A stretch of DNA of 64,000 nucleotides from CAYTGR01 sp964437445 (lineage in GTDB: Bacteria; Chloroflexota; Anaerolineae; B4-G1; SLSP01), in NCBI GenBank assembly GCA_964437445.1, contig CAYTGR010000005.1, forward strand, positions 75,689-139,688. Reading direction: 5' to 3'. A model generated the notes under the pieces. The model searched no databases, was not told the DNA's origin, and worked only from the letters and a program-made list of their open reading frames with translations. A program made the translations under genes and the position numbers. Shown here piece by piece: positions 40,917-50,800 of this stretch (its first letter is position 1; the number at the start of each line of letters is the position of its first letter).

Positions 40917-40939
40917 GCTACCTGCCGCTGGCAGGTAGC
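40917..40939. repeat. Short hairpin upstream of the serpin
   Basis: GCTACCTGCC and GGCAGGTAGC are exact complements with a 3-nt loop. The sequence recalls the GCTACCTGCTGC part of the repeat at 12571-12637. It lies 31 bp upstream of the serpin start. Confidence 0.45.
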
Positions 40940-40958
40940 CGGTCCGCGTTTGCCCCTT

Positions 40959-41014
40959 GACCGCAGACTACCCTGCTGACCGCTGGTGGTCTGCGGGCAA
41001 TCGTCCGTGGTCGC
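40959..41014. repeat. GGTCTGTGGTC repeat, degenerate copy
   Basis: GACCGCAGACTACC pairs with GGTGGTCTGCGG, followed by TCGTCCGTGGTCGC. It is a more diverged copy of the family at 16-42, 9451-9513 and 12454-12516. Confidence 0.5.
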
Positions 41015-41057
41015 CCGGCAATGTTTAGACGCCCGCCCGGCCTGGTTCCCATCCCGC

Positions 41058-41109
41058 ATAGCGCAAACTTCAGTTGGCGTCTGGCGGCCAACTAAAGTTT
41101 GCCCTACCT
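41058..41109. repeat. Interspersed double-hairpin repeat, inverted copy
   Basis: ATAGCGCAAACTTCAGTTGGCG followed by GGCCAACTAAAGTTTGCCCTACC is the reverse-complement relative of 6083-6132. It ends 2 bp from the XdhC-like stop codon. Confidence 0.65.
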
Positions 41110-41111
41110 CG

Positions 41112-42161
41112 CTAAGGCCGGCCCCGCCGCGACATCATGCCGCCGGCCCGCCGGTGGCGGACGGCGACGAGTTCACTCAGGATGGAAAGCGCGATCATCC
41201 CTGATTCCTTACCGCCGATGTCTAACCCCACCGGACCATAGATGCGGGCCAAGTCCTCCTCCGTGAAGTTGAGCGCGAGCAGCGCAGCGCGACGTTCAGC
41301 CTGGGTCTTCTTGCTGCCCAAAAAGCCGATGTAGTAAGCCTGGCTTTTGAGCGCCAGCTGGAGCGCCGGCAGGTCAAACTTAGGATCGTGGAAGAGGACA
41401 ACCACCGCCCAGCCCGGCCCCAGTTCCTCCGGCGTGAAACAATCCTGGGGCCAGCCGAAGCGCGTCTCCACGCCGGGGAAACGGTCCTCGCGCAGAAAGG
41501 CACGGCGGGCGTCGCTGACGATCACCTGGAAACCCATGACGGCGCCCAGCTGTGCCAGTGGCACGGCGATATCGGTCGCCCCGAAGATGAGCAACGTGAT
41601 GGGCGGCGGCACCACCTCCACGAAGACCTCGCCCTGGGGATAACGCCGTTTCTCGGCGAGCGGTCCCGGCCAGGCAGCGCTCAGATCCGCCACGACCGCC
41701 GTATCCAGCGCCGGGTCGCCCAGCGTGCCCTGGACGGCCCCACTGGCGTCGCGTAGCAGATGGGCGGTGCGCCCCACTCCCAGCAGCGAGGCCAAGCCCA
41801 CCGGTCGCCGCGCCTCAATTTCGGCGATGAAAGTCTCGTAGAGCGGATTCCACCGCTCCACCAGGATGTCCAGCTCGCCGCCACAAGAGAGGCCCGCGCC
41901 CCACGCCTGCTCGTCGCTCACGCCAAAGTAGGGCCGGCGGATCAGCCCTTCGCCACGCAGGACGGCCTCCAGTTCGGCCACCGTGTCGCCGTCCACGCAG
42001 CCGCTGCTCACCGAGCCGGCGATCTCGCCCGCACTGTTGAGCGCCATCCGCGTTCCCGCCGGGCGCAATGAGGAGCCTTTGGTCTCCACAATCGTCGCCA
42101 GGGCAATCTCCCGCTGCCCGGCAGCCAGCCAACGTTTTAACTCTGGAATAATCTCGCGCAT
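41112..42161 (-). CDS. xdhC: XdhC/CoxI family protein
   Basis: This 349-residue protein has the XdhC N-terminal domain (IVETKGSSLRPAGTRM, SVSSGCVDGD and GLSCGGELDILVE) and a Rossmann-type C-terminal domain (LLIFGATDIAVPLAQLGAVM and IGFLGSKKTQAERR, ending GLDIGGKESGMIALSIL). XdhC proteins bind molybdenum cofactor and help to load or sulfurate it in xanthine dehydrogenase/CO dehydrogenase-type enzymes. No such hydroxylase gene is in the window; the nearest pterin enzymes are the two AORs 25-40 kb away, and a link to them is only speculative. No ribosome site of full strength precedes the ATG at 42161 (AAAGGATTGCCTA). Confidence 0.88.
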   Translation of the reverse strand: MREIIPELKRWLAAGQREIALATIVETKGSSLRPAGTRMALNSAGEIAGSVSSGCVDGDTVAELEAVLRGEGLIRRPYFGVSDEQAWGAGLSCGGELDILVERWNPLYETFIAEIEARRPVGLASLLGVGRTAHLLRDASGAVQGTLGDPALDTAVVADLSAAWPGPLAEKRRYPQGEVFVEVVPPPITLLIFGATDIAVPLAQLGAVMGFQVIVSDARRAFLREDRFPGVETRFGWPQDCFTPEELGPGWAVVVLFHDPKFDLPALQLALKSQAYYIGFLGSKKTQAERRAALLALNFTEEDLARIYGPVGLDIGGKESGMIALSILSELVAVRHRRAGGMMSRRGRP

Positions 42162-42252
42162 TAGGCAATCCTTTCGTCAATTGGTGATTATTTTACAATT
42201 TAAAAGTGTAAAAATCATTGTTAATTTAAAAACGCCGCCTATCAAAACCCCA

Positions 42253-45200
42253 TCACGGCTCAACGGTCATTTCATCCACCCACAAGTGCCACTCAGTATA
42301 GCCCACTTGAGCCGCCGCCTGAGTAGTGAGCGGCAACAGTCGCATCTCTGTAATCCGAGTCAAATCCAACACACCATCTTGATACTGACCACCAGGCGGT
42401 ACCACCCACCGATCAGCATAGTGCGGATCCCAGGGGTCGGCCGGGGTGGCACTCCCGGCTGCCAGCGTGATGGTGATCCAACGCCCGGTGCTATCGCCAA
42501 ACCAGCGGGTGTTGCGCCAGACCTCCTGCACCCCGGTGGCCGGGTCAGTCTCCACCAGTTCTACCGAAAGTTCACCTCCCCATGGCGCCTGGTTGGCTGT
42601 TCTGGCCCAAAAACGTAATTGGTGGTAGGGGCTCCAATCCTGCGGGCCAGCCAGAAAAACATGAGCAACTTGAGCATAGCGTGCCGCACCGGCCGGGATC
42701 TGACTCCACACATGCAAGGAATGCGCACTACCCGGCGCATGAATATCGGCACTAGTCAGGATGCGCATCTCACCGGAGGCGGCCCAACGCCAGATCAGCC
42801 GGGCAGTGTAGGCATCAAAGTACTCCAGGTGATCCACCACCGGCAGGGTAGGGATTTCCGGGATTCCAACTGAGTAAGTGGAAACGGTTAACATATCCAG
42901 CCAAACGGTAAAAGTGGGATATGTAGCGCAGGACTCATCAGGAGTCAGCGTTTTTAGTGTAAGGCTGCGAATCCACTCCCGGTCCAGATAGTGATTGCCA
43001 CCGGGCACTGCGCCGATGAGTACAAAGTCTGCTGGGTGTAACCAGGGCTTAGCACCGGGCGTAGTTGTAAATGAAGTCAGCGACCACAACGCCGGCTCCA
43101 GACCATAGGCTATATATTCACCCCCCTGCAATGTACGTCCCTGCCAGCGCGTGCTCTGCCACTGCTCACCATCGCGGTCTTCAAGTACCAACGAGAGTTC
43201 GCCACCATAGGGGGGAGCATTAATCCCATCTCCCCCGATCCCCAGGATCAACGCGGTATAGGAAGAAAGGTCTACACCGCCGCCCAGGAAATAGTTACTC
43301 AGCTGTTCAAAGCGTGGATAAGCACAGGGGGTGACGGTAGTAACACGCAACGACCGGGTGGAGTTGGGGGCATGTTTGCTCGTCTCCGACAGCAGGTTGA
43401 CCGTGCCGGATTGAATTGCCGCCGCCTGCCAAACCCGGGCCGCGGTGGCCGCGCTGGCATACTCAAAGGCATCCAGGACTGGTGGCATCGGCGGCGTGAT
43501 CACTTCTACTGCTTCGGTGATGGCGCGCAGGGGGCCCAGCCAGAGGCGACACGTCGCCGCCCCCTCGCCCGAGGTCAACGTTTTAAGCCGAATCCCGCGT
43601 ACGGCGGTCAGATCCAGTACACCGTCGACCGCTGTCTCCCACGCCGGTACAACAAAATCGGTGGGATGCCGCCAGGGGTCGCGTTCGGAGAGCACCGCAC
43701 CGCGCAGCGCAAGGCGCACCGGGCGCCAACCATCTACCGCATCGGCCGGCGGAGTCAGTGACAACCACTGCGAGGATTGCCAGGTCTCCCGCGTTTGCGA
43801 GCGCCCGTCAATCAGCCCAACGGCCAGCTCACAGCCCGCCGGATCACCGGGATATGGCTCGGTGCGAACCCAAAGTTCCAGGCCAGCGTAGCCATGCCAG
43901 TCGCGATCGCCGTCGCAAAAATAGAGATCCATCTGTTGAAAACGGCCGGTCCCGCTGGGGATAGTTGTTTCCACCAGAAGTGTGCGCGTCACTCCAGACA
44001 GAGGTGGCGGATGGGCCAGCTCCACAGTAAAAGTCACTGGGCCAGAAGCAGACACCTGCCAGCTATAGGTCACCTGTTCAGCAACAGTATATTCCATCGT
44101 ATGGACTAACGCCACGGTCGGCTGCGCCGTCCATTGCGGAGGAGGGCGGCCTGGCCCGCCAAACCAGGATTGTACGGTCAACGCCGCCGGTTTGCCGAGA
44201 ATACTATAATCGGTGTTGCCCGCACCACCGCGCAGGGCGGTTGCGCAGCCACCATCAGGGACATATTGCCACAGAAACGCGCCGGCAAGCCAGGGCTGTT
44301 GCCCCAGCATCTGAAACAAAGCTTCATACAGCACTGCCTGTCCCACACCGTTATAGGCAATAGATTCCTCCGGGTTCACCAGCACCATACCAGTCTGCGC
44401 ATCGCGCAACATATTGGGGCCTTCCGTCCGCCAGGCCTCAATCCCGGCATAATCTATGCTCCGGTAGCCCACCTCAGCCAGGAGCACAGGGCGCTGGTAA
44501 CGTGTATGAAGGGCTTGCAATTGGGTTACGACACCACTGGCCTGCCACTCCGCCAGCGTGCCAGTTAGCGTGGGGGTGCGCGCCATAGAAAAGTCATGGT
44601 AAAAGGTCAAGCCAATCAAATCCAAACTTTGCCAGAACCAATCCGGGAGATTGCCGTGCAACAGACTGTTTTCAGTGGCCGCATAGGTGAGCGGTCCATG
44701 ATAGATCTGACGCACAGCGGTGATAACTTCAGCCCAATGAAGCAGATGGGGCGGCCGGACCAGACTATCATACTCAGTGCCGATAACAAAGAGCTCTACG
44801 TCATTATCTTCGGCCAGGCGTGCGTAGTGCAACAGGAAATCATTCGTAAAAGTGGCAAACCAGGCCGCCGATTGAGTGGGCGAGATTTCACCGCGCCACT
44901 GCGGGCCCGGATCCACATGCGGCTTAAGCACCACCTGCAACCCGCGCCGGTGCGCATTCTGAATGAGTGCCACCACATCTTCATCACGTGGCGTCATGGG
45001 ACCAGGAGCAATCTGCGTAGTACTTATATCTTCTTGATACCAGGTTGCTAATATCGTAATAGCATTGATGCCAGTGCGCTGGAGCTCCGTCAACATTTGA
45101 TCTATATTACCTGACGGGGCATAGGCATGCCCCCAGTAGCCAGCGATGCTGGCGCCCCGATAGCGCCAGTTCACACGCGGGGAGGCACATTCCCGCAGGA

Positions 45201-45342
45201 TCAACGGCAAGTAAAGACGCGGTTCCAACGCTACCGGCCCTTTAGACGGTGGAGGAGGTCCCGCCACAGCCCATACTCCCCCCAGGAATGCCAGGGCCAG
45301 TCCCAAGGCGGAGGCCAGAGCTAAGCGAGCCAGCTTTTTCAT
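42253..45342 (-). CDS. Secreted GH113-like glycoside hydrolase with three tandem C-terminal modules
   Basis: This 1029-residue protein has a signal peptide (1-27). Residues ~55-400 form a TIM barrel like GH113 (beta-mannanase family), with VVLKPHVDPGPQWRGEI, a predicted acid/base Glu in FVIGTEYDSL and a predicted nucleophile Glu in PVLLAEVGYRSIDYAG. Three related beta-sandwich modules of about 200 residues follow. Each carries an aromatic motif such as DPWRHPTDFVVP, KPWLHPADFVLI or DPWDPHYADRWVVP and a closing LTAVRGIRLKTLT-type strand; they look like CIA30/CBM-type sugar binding units. It is the last gene of a three-gene minus-strand operon, 2 bp behind the membrane protein upstream. Substrate is inferred from the family only. 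Confidence 0.82.
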   Translation of the reverse strand: MKKLARLALASALGLALAFLGGVWAVAGPPPPSKGPVALEPRLYLPLILRECASPRVNWRYRGASIAGYWGHAYAPSGNIDQMLTELQRTGINAITILATWYQEDISTTQIAPGPMTPRDEDVVALIQNAHRRGLQVVLKPHVDPGPQWRGEISPTQSAAWFATFTNDFLLHYARLAEDNDVELFVIGTEYDSLVRPPHLLHWAEVITAVRQIYHGPLTYAATENSLLHGNLPDWFWQSLDLIGLTFYHDFSMARTPTLTGTLAEWQASGVVTQLQALHTRYQRPVLLAEVGYRSIDYAGIEAWRTEGPNMLRDAQTGMVLVNPEESIAYNGVGQAVLYEALFQMLGQQPWLAGAFLWQYVPDGGCATALRGGAGNTDYSILGKPAALTVQSWFGGPGRPPPQWTAQPTVALVHTMEYTVAEQVTYSWQVSASGPVTFTVELAHPPPLSGVTRTLLVETTIPSGTGRFQQMDLYFCDGDRDWHGYAGLELWVRTEPYPGDPAGCELAVGLIDGRSQTRETWQSSQWLSLTPPADAVDGWRPVRLALRGAVLSERDPWRHPTDFVVPAWETAVDGVLDLTAVRGIRLKTLTSGEGAATCRLWLGPLRAITEAVEVITPPMPPVLDAFEYASAATAARVWQAAAIQSGTVNLLSETSKHAPNSTRSLRVTTVTPCAYPRFEQLSNYFLGGGVDLSSYTALILGIGGDGINAPPYGGELSLVLEDRDGEQWQSTRWQGRTLQGGEYIAYGLEPALWSLTSFTTTPGAKPWLHPADFVLIGAVPGGNHYLDREWIRSLTLKTLTPDESCATYPTFTVWLDMLTVSTYSVGIPEIPTLPVVDHLEYFDAYTARLIWRWAASGEMRILTSADIHAPGSAHSLHVWSQIPAGAARYAQVAHVFLAGPQDWSPYHQLRFWARTANQAPWGGELSVELVETDPATGVQEVWRNTRWFGDSTGRWITITLAAGSATPADPWDPHYADRWVVPPGGQYQDGVLDLTRITEMRLLPLTTQAAAQVGYTEWHLWVDEMTVEP

Positions 45343-45344
45343 GA

Positions 45345-46334
45345 TTATGGCACCGTGACCATGACCCGTTCAATGAGAAACTCCACGGTGCCCGTCGGTG
45401 GCGGCGTGTCACCAGTATTAAACTCTATCCCCAACGTGATGAGCGGCGCGTGCCCGGTGCGGGTCACTGGTGCTGGCGGTAGCCCCGTCACCCATGAAAC
45501 AGGGCGTAACGTACGCCATTCACCCCAGACCAGCTCTGTCTGAGGCCGACCCGCCACCCAGTCCCACTGCGGCGCTGTCTGGAGAAAGAGCTCGGCCCGG
45601 ATAGTAGCCTCTGTTAGCGTGAGCTGTTTCACCACGGCCGTCAAGGTTGCCTCAGCAGGGATTATCAACTGCGGGCAATTAGCGCCTGAGGCGTAGTACA
45701 TGACCTGCCCACGCTGCTCAGCGGCAGTCCAAAAATCTACCTGAAATTGCAACCCCTGGATTGTAGGAGTTATTGTCAACCCAAAAGCACGTTGGGTACT
45801 GGGATCACTCCGCACGCTCCAACAATGCCAGCCGGTTGCATTAGACCAGGTGTAAAGCGGGGTCAGCAGCTCGGCAGTCAGGGTCGGGGGAACCGCGAGC
45901 GTCAGCGAAGGGCGGATTGTTACTGTTGGTGACGCAGCAGGCATCATCGTCCCGGTCGGCAATACAGTGGGCGTCGATGTCTCCCAGAACCGGAAAGCCG
46001 GGAATTGCCAGATCACTACCATCAACAGGCAGCTCGCCAGCGCCACTAATCCACCAATACCTCCCCATCCTGAGTAGTTTACAATCCAGCTAAACCATTC
46101 CCGACAACGCTGCCACAGTCGGGGCGGAGGCGGTAGAGGCACGGCTGGGTCAGGGGGTAAACAGTCTACCCTTTTCTCCAAATTTTTTACTTCTATGCGT
46201 TTTTCTTCAAGTTCTATTTGCAGTTCTGGTGGGATGGTTAAAGCTGTATAAGCGGCCGCTCGCGCTTCCAGGATTTCCAATGCCCGGCGGGCCCTTGTCA
46301 AAGCAGTACGTAAATCAACCCCGGAATCAGTCAT
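45345..46334 (-). CDS. Single-pass membrane protein with short N-terminal helical domain
   Basis: This is a 329-residue protein. Residues 1-60 form a charged helical region (LRTALTRARRALEILEARAA and ELQIELEEKRIEVKNLEKRV). It resembles the small helical 'effector-associated'-type domains found in front of caspases and NTPases in Chloroflexota, with the characteristic AxYTxLTIPPxLxIELE pattern; this likeness is by memory and needs testing. A proline run and one transmembrane segment (~90-115) follow, and then an outside domain (~150-329) with beta strands and no recognised family. The ATG overlaps the upstream stop (ATGA), and the stop is 2 bp from the GH113 start, so the three genes are probably co-translated. 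Function is unknown. Confidence 0.6.
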   Translation of the reverse strand: MTDSGVDLRTALTRARRALEILEARAAAYTALTIPPELQIELEEKRIEVKNLEKRVDCLPPDPAVPLPPPPRLWQRCREWFSWIVNYSGWGGIGGLVALASCLLMVVIWQFPAFRFWETSTPTVLPTGTMMPAASPTVTIRPSLTLAVPPTLTAELLTPLYTWSNATGWHCWSVRSDPSTQRAFGLTITPTIQGLQFQVDFWTAAEQRGQVMYYASGANCPQLIIPAEATLTAVVKQLTLTEATIRAELFLQTAPQWDWVAGRPQTELVWGEWRTLRPVSWVTGLPPAPVTRTGHAPLITLGIEFNTGDTPPPTGTVEFLIERVMVTVP

Positions 46335-47371
46335 AACATCCCCTGGTAACGCTCCGCCGTCTCGCCCAGATCGGCGACCAGGTCCATGACCCGATGCAGG
46401 TAGGCGGACCGGGTTGGCACGCCGTATTGTTCGTAGCGCACCCGGCCGTCGGCCATGACAATATTGTTAAACGAGTGCAACTGTGACAAGCCCTCGCGCA
46501 CCTGGGGCACGGACAGCAGGGCCATGACCATCCCTGCCGGCTGTTGTTCCACAAAGCGCAAGCGGCGGGCGAGCGGATCGGCCGCCCAGGGCGCAGCCGC
46601 CGGCGGCGCGCCGGCTCCGGACAGAATCGCCACCCGGACACCGGTCAACCCGCCGAAGGCCGCCTGCACCGCCGTGTACGTGGTCATGCTGGTACGGTCA
46701 TGGTGGTGAGTGGGGCTGGGAGCGTTGTAGCGGGTCACGATAAATTCGTGCCCGCGGTAAAGCCCGCGCAATTCACGGGCTCGCCGGCCGATCAGGAAGC
46801 TGAAGAGGTCAAAGGGAATCGCCACCGGCCGCAACCCGGTCTCCGCCGCCAGCGCCGCCCAGGCCCGCCGGCTCAACAATTCCCGCACCCCTATAAACCC
46901 GAAAATCGCCAGCAGGACCCAAAAAACCGGGCTGCGGAACAAGCCGGCCCAGCCGCCCCCCGACAGTGCCGGCTCCACACGGTATTGGGAGAAGTGCCAG
47001 GTTCCCTCTTGCTTACGGGCCGTGATGTAAAGCGTGGCGGCCCCTTGGGGACCGGAGATGGGAAGCTTTAAATCAGCAAACTGGCCCTCCGCATTGCTGC
47101 TCATAGACCCGGAAACCCACCAGCCCAGTTTGACCGGTGTGCCCACCAGCGCGATCACGTCAGGATCGTGCTGCGCCCGTTCCAGCGCCAGGCGGGCCGG
47201 CTCCGAGGAACGAAAAGAGAGCGGGAAGAGCGCGATCAGGCCCACGCAGAGCGCCATCGCGCCCACCACGGCCAAAACAAGCGCCACGTAACAGCCCGCG
47301 GCCAGTTTCCGCGCCGGTTGAGGAATCTGCTCTACAGCCATACCCATCGGATCAGTCGGATAAGGCTCCAT
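46331..47371 (-). CDS. Coa1-like domain membrane protein
   Basis: This is a 346-residue protein. One transmembrane segment (~25-55) precedes a Coa1/Tim21-like domain (~65-130) with ALVGTPVKLGWWVSGSM, GPQGAATLYITARKQEGTWH and FSQYRVEP. A second hydrophobic segment (~145-160) is followed by a cytosolic domain (~165-346) that I do not recognise. The domain is known from cytochrome oxidase assembly factors but also occurs widely in bacterial membrane proteins of unknown role, and no oxidase genes are near. The ATG at 47371 follows AAGGAGG; the 36-bp upstream extension is rejected. It starts an operon with the membrane protein and the GH113 enzyme. Confidence 0.68.
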   Translation of the reverse strand: MEPYPTDPMGMAVEQIPQPARKLAAGCYVALVLAVVGAMALCVGLIALFPLSFRSSEPARLALERAQHDPDVIALVGTPVKLGWWVSGSMSSNAEGQFADLKLPISGPQGAATLYITARKQEGTWHFSQYRVEPALSGGGWAGLFRSPVFWVLLAIFGFIGVRELLSRRAWAALAAETGLRPVAIPFDLFSFLIGRRARELRGLYRGHEFIVTRYNAPSPTHHHDRTSMTTYTAVQAAFGGLTGVRVAILSGAGAPPAAAPWAADPLARRLRFVEQQPAGMVMALLSVPQVREGLSQLHSFNNIVMADGRVRYEQYGVPTRSAYLHRVMDLVADLGETAERYQGML

Positions 47372-47805
47372 CCAGTCCTCCTTGCCCCAGAGATTGTAGC
47401 ACCCCACAAATAACCGCCCTGGTATTATACCCGATCTCCCATGAAAGCCAGAGTTTAAGGCAGAGACACAGGGTTTTTTCTCCCCAGCGGATAGCGGACA
47501 AGGGGTCTTGGAAGCGCATGACGGTGGATGGCGGTCCCGTCATGGACAACTCCTGTTTTGTGCGGCAGGTCTCATTCCTCCCGCTGATTTTCCCGATTGC
47601 AGTTTCACCCCACTTGTGCTACACTAAACACGAGGAATCTAACTTTACGACTTCTCCTGGCCGAGCTCAGCGTCCCTGTCTGCCCCCTCATTTTTCAGGT
47701 TGCGCTGGCTCTCGGTTCTGGTTCTGTGCCACGCACAGAATGTCCATGATCCATCCAGATGAAGGCCCTACAGTAAATCAGAAATCTACAGAAAGGAGTC
47801 AAGCC
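47372..47805. promoter_or_regulatory. Divergent intergenic region with promoters
   Basis: This 434-bp space separates the divergent Coa1-like and C25 protease genes. On the + strand TTGCAG (47597-47602) and TACACT (47620-47625) are spaced 17 bp, predicting a start near 47632 and a leader of about 175 nt. On the minus strand TATAAT (47429-47424) could be a -10 box, but its -35 is weak. An in-frame extension of the protease gene runs through the space but has no ribosome site. GAAAGGAG before 47806 marks the real start. No riboswitch or other gene is seen. Confidence 0.5.
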
Positions 47806-50800
47806 ATGCGACCTAAGGAATGGTCCCTGCTTCTTTTCCTGCTCATCCTGGTGTTGTTTGCCGCCGGCACACCATCCAGCCTGGCTCAGGAGCAGCCTGC
47901 CCCCCCACCGCCGCCTGCAACCACCGGCGGCGGTGCGACCGCCGTGCTTTTGCCGTCCGAGGAAAGATTCGAAACACACACCGGGCTGGCAAAGACGTAT
48001 GCCCTGCGCAGCCCCCAGGCTACCGGCGGTCCCGACGTCTACGGCTACTACTGGGACGATGCGGTTGCCCTGAACTGGATTGACGCCACGACCGGCATTG
48101 ACACCAACCTGAGCGGTTCCAGCAACGGCAAGCGAACCGGACCGGTCTCCCTGCCCTTCGCCTTCAAGTACTACGAAAATACCTACAGTCAGGTCTACAT
48201 CGGGGCGTCAGGGTACCTGGGGTTCAAGGATCAAACCTGGCCCTGGCAGCCCCGCGTCCCCTGGGCCGGCTTACCGAACGCCATCATCGCCCCTTACGCC
48301 ACACCGCTCTCGCTGGCCACCAGCGGACCCACTAACCGGGTCTATTATACCTTCGGCGGGACCACGCCCAACCGCTATTTTGTCGTGGAGTGGTATCAGG
48401 TGCAAATTGAAGATGAACGGTTCACGTTTGAGGTCATCCTCCACGAAAACGGCGATATCGTCTTCCAGTACCAGATTATGTCCTACACCGGCACCGATTA
48501 CGCCTGTGGCGCGGCCGGCATTGAAAACACCACCGGCCTGGACGGCCTCAATTATGTAGCGTACTGTGAAATGGCCCCCTCCAACCAGGCGGTCCGTTTC
48601 TACCGGCCCGGCCCGCAGGCCCGTGTGGGAGTCTATCCGCCTTACCAGGGGAGGTTCATGCGTCCAGGTCAGACCATCGCCTTCCAGGTGCCGATCCGCA
48701 ACACCGGCGAGCTTGGCAGCGACACCTACAACCTGCTCCCCGCCTCAGAATGGAACGTGGGCCTTTACACCACCGACGGTTTGACCCCCCTCGCCGATAC
48801 CAACGGCGATTACATGCCGGATACCGGTCTGATCCCCCAGGGAGCGGCCTATACCGTGACGGTCAAAGTGACTGCGCCGGCCGGTACCGTTGTGGGTGAC
48901 TTCAACTGGGCGACCCTCAACATTCTCTCCTCACGCAGTTACACAGCCACGCAGACGGTCACCTTCCAGACGGCCATTCCCGCGCCGTTTGGGCAAACGC
49001 TCCAGGACAGTGCCGATGGTGCCATGAGCTTCCAGATGGTCCAGCCTAACGCCCAGGTGTTGAAAAAGGTCACCGGCGACGCTTACGGCGGGGTAGAGCA
49101 AGCGGTGGTCAATATTGGCGACGGATTTGCCTACTTCTGGGATCGCGGCCGGGCAGAAGGCAATGTCTATGTTTACGAGGTGGAATACACCCTGCTGGAC
49201 CGGCTGGGCAACATCAAGCGAGGCGTTTCCCGCCTGACCAACCATACCGGTGCGACCGTTTACACTCTTGATAATGTCCCGGCCGCCGCCGTCGCCCCCA
49301 ACGGCCGGATCGGTGTGACCTGGTTCCGGTATTTGTGGAACGGTAGCACCAATCAGGTGAACTACAACATCTATTTTGCCATGCTGAACCCCAACGGCGA
49401 CGTAGCCTACGGGCCGGTCAATGTGACCAACAACACCGTCTGGGGGGTAGATGGCGGTCTGAACGTGCCGGCCCTGATTTGGCCGCACATCGCGGCAACG
49501 GACGACAACCGCTTCGTGTTGACCTGGGTGCGCGAACACCGGGAGACCAACGGCTATGTGGACAACATTTTCTATACCGTGCGCGATAGCGCCGGAGCTG
49601 TAATCAAGTCCGTGACCCAGCTGACCAACGACACCGCTGGCAACACCGACGCCTATCTCGGTCCCAACGTCAACCGTTTGACCGGCAACCGGGTGCTGCT
49701 CACCTATCAACGGGCCGGCGACTACGGGGACATCTATTACACCGTACTGAATACCAACGGCAATGTAACGGTGCCGTCAACTAACCTGACGAACGACGGC
49801 AGCGAGGTTTGGGACTGGGGTGAACCCGACGCGGTAGAGATCAAGGACTTCAACATCGCGGTAGTCTGGCGCGCCTACGAAGCCGACAAACCCATCCTGC
49901 GTTACCTGGTCATGGATAGTGGCTACCAGCCGCTCATCAGCCCGACGTCGTTGAGCGACCCGGCCGCGGCTACCGGCGACGCCCGCGTGTCGGCAACCAC
50001 CGACAGCGCGGGCCACGCGATCTTCACCTGGATGGATTTTGATGCGACGTTCCGCCGCTACCTCCACTACGCTCTGATCGAAAACAATGGCTCCATTCTG
50101 ACCCCGCCGATGATCTTCTACACCAGCCGTGGGAGCGACACCCAAGTGGAGACCGCTTTCACCGGCTACGGCAACGCCCCTTACCAGCCCGACACCTACG
50201 AACCGAACGATACCTGGCAGCAGGCCTATCCCATCGTCGCCGGGTCAGTCTACACCAGCTTCATTGGGTTTGATCAGGACCTGGACTGGTATAAGCTGGA
50301 GGTGACATCGCCACTGGTTTTCACCGCCACGCTCAGCAATCTGGCTACTGATTACGACCTGCTGCTCTTTTACCCCATCACCACCACCGCTACGCCTCCC
50401 CCCGAAGTGGGTGAACTCCAGGACACCGAGGAAGTGAATGCCGCCGGACAGATGGGGGCCATCGGCCAGATGGGCGCCATTGGGCAGATGGGCGCGATCG
50501 GACAGATGGGGGCCATCGGCCAGATGGGGGCGATTGGGCAGATGGGCGCGATCGGGCAAATGGGCGCCATCTCGGCCAACCCCGGTCAGGCCGACGAAGT
50601 GGCCACTCTCCGCGCCCGCCGGCCCGGCACCTACTACATCCTGGTCCTCTCGCACAACGGCGACACCAATGCCACGCCCTATCGCCTGCGGGTCACCACC
50701 GGCCCGCTGCCCGGCGTGCCGGCGTGTACCGCGACCTTCTCCTATCCAGCGGGGCCGGCCACCTCAGTCTACACCGGCACCTCCGTCGGTGTCAAACCGC

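Noticed and set aside
47137..47805. Long in-frame extension of the C25 protease gene upstream of 47806
   Set aside because: It runs through the intergenic and promoter region, overlaps the divergent Coa1-like gene, has no ribosome site, and would hide the clear signal peptide that starts at 47806.
50370..50579. Antisense frame with repeated PICPIAP peptides
   Set aside because: It is the complement of the GQMGAI array and has no start context; the sense protein explains it.
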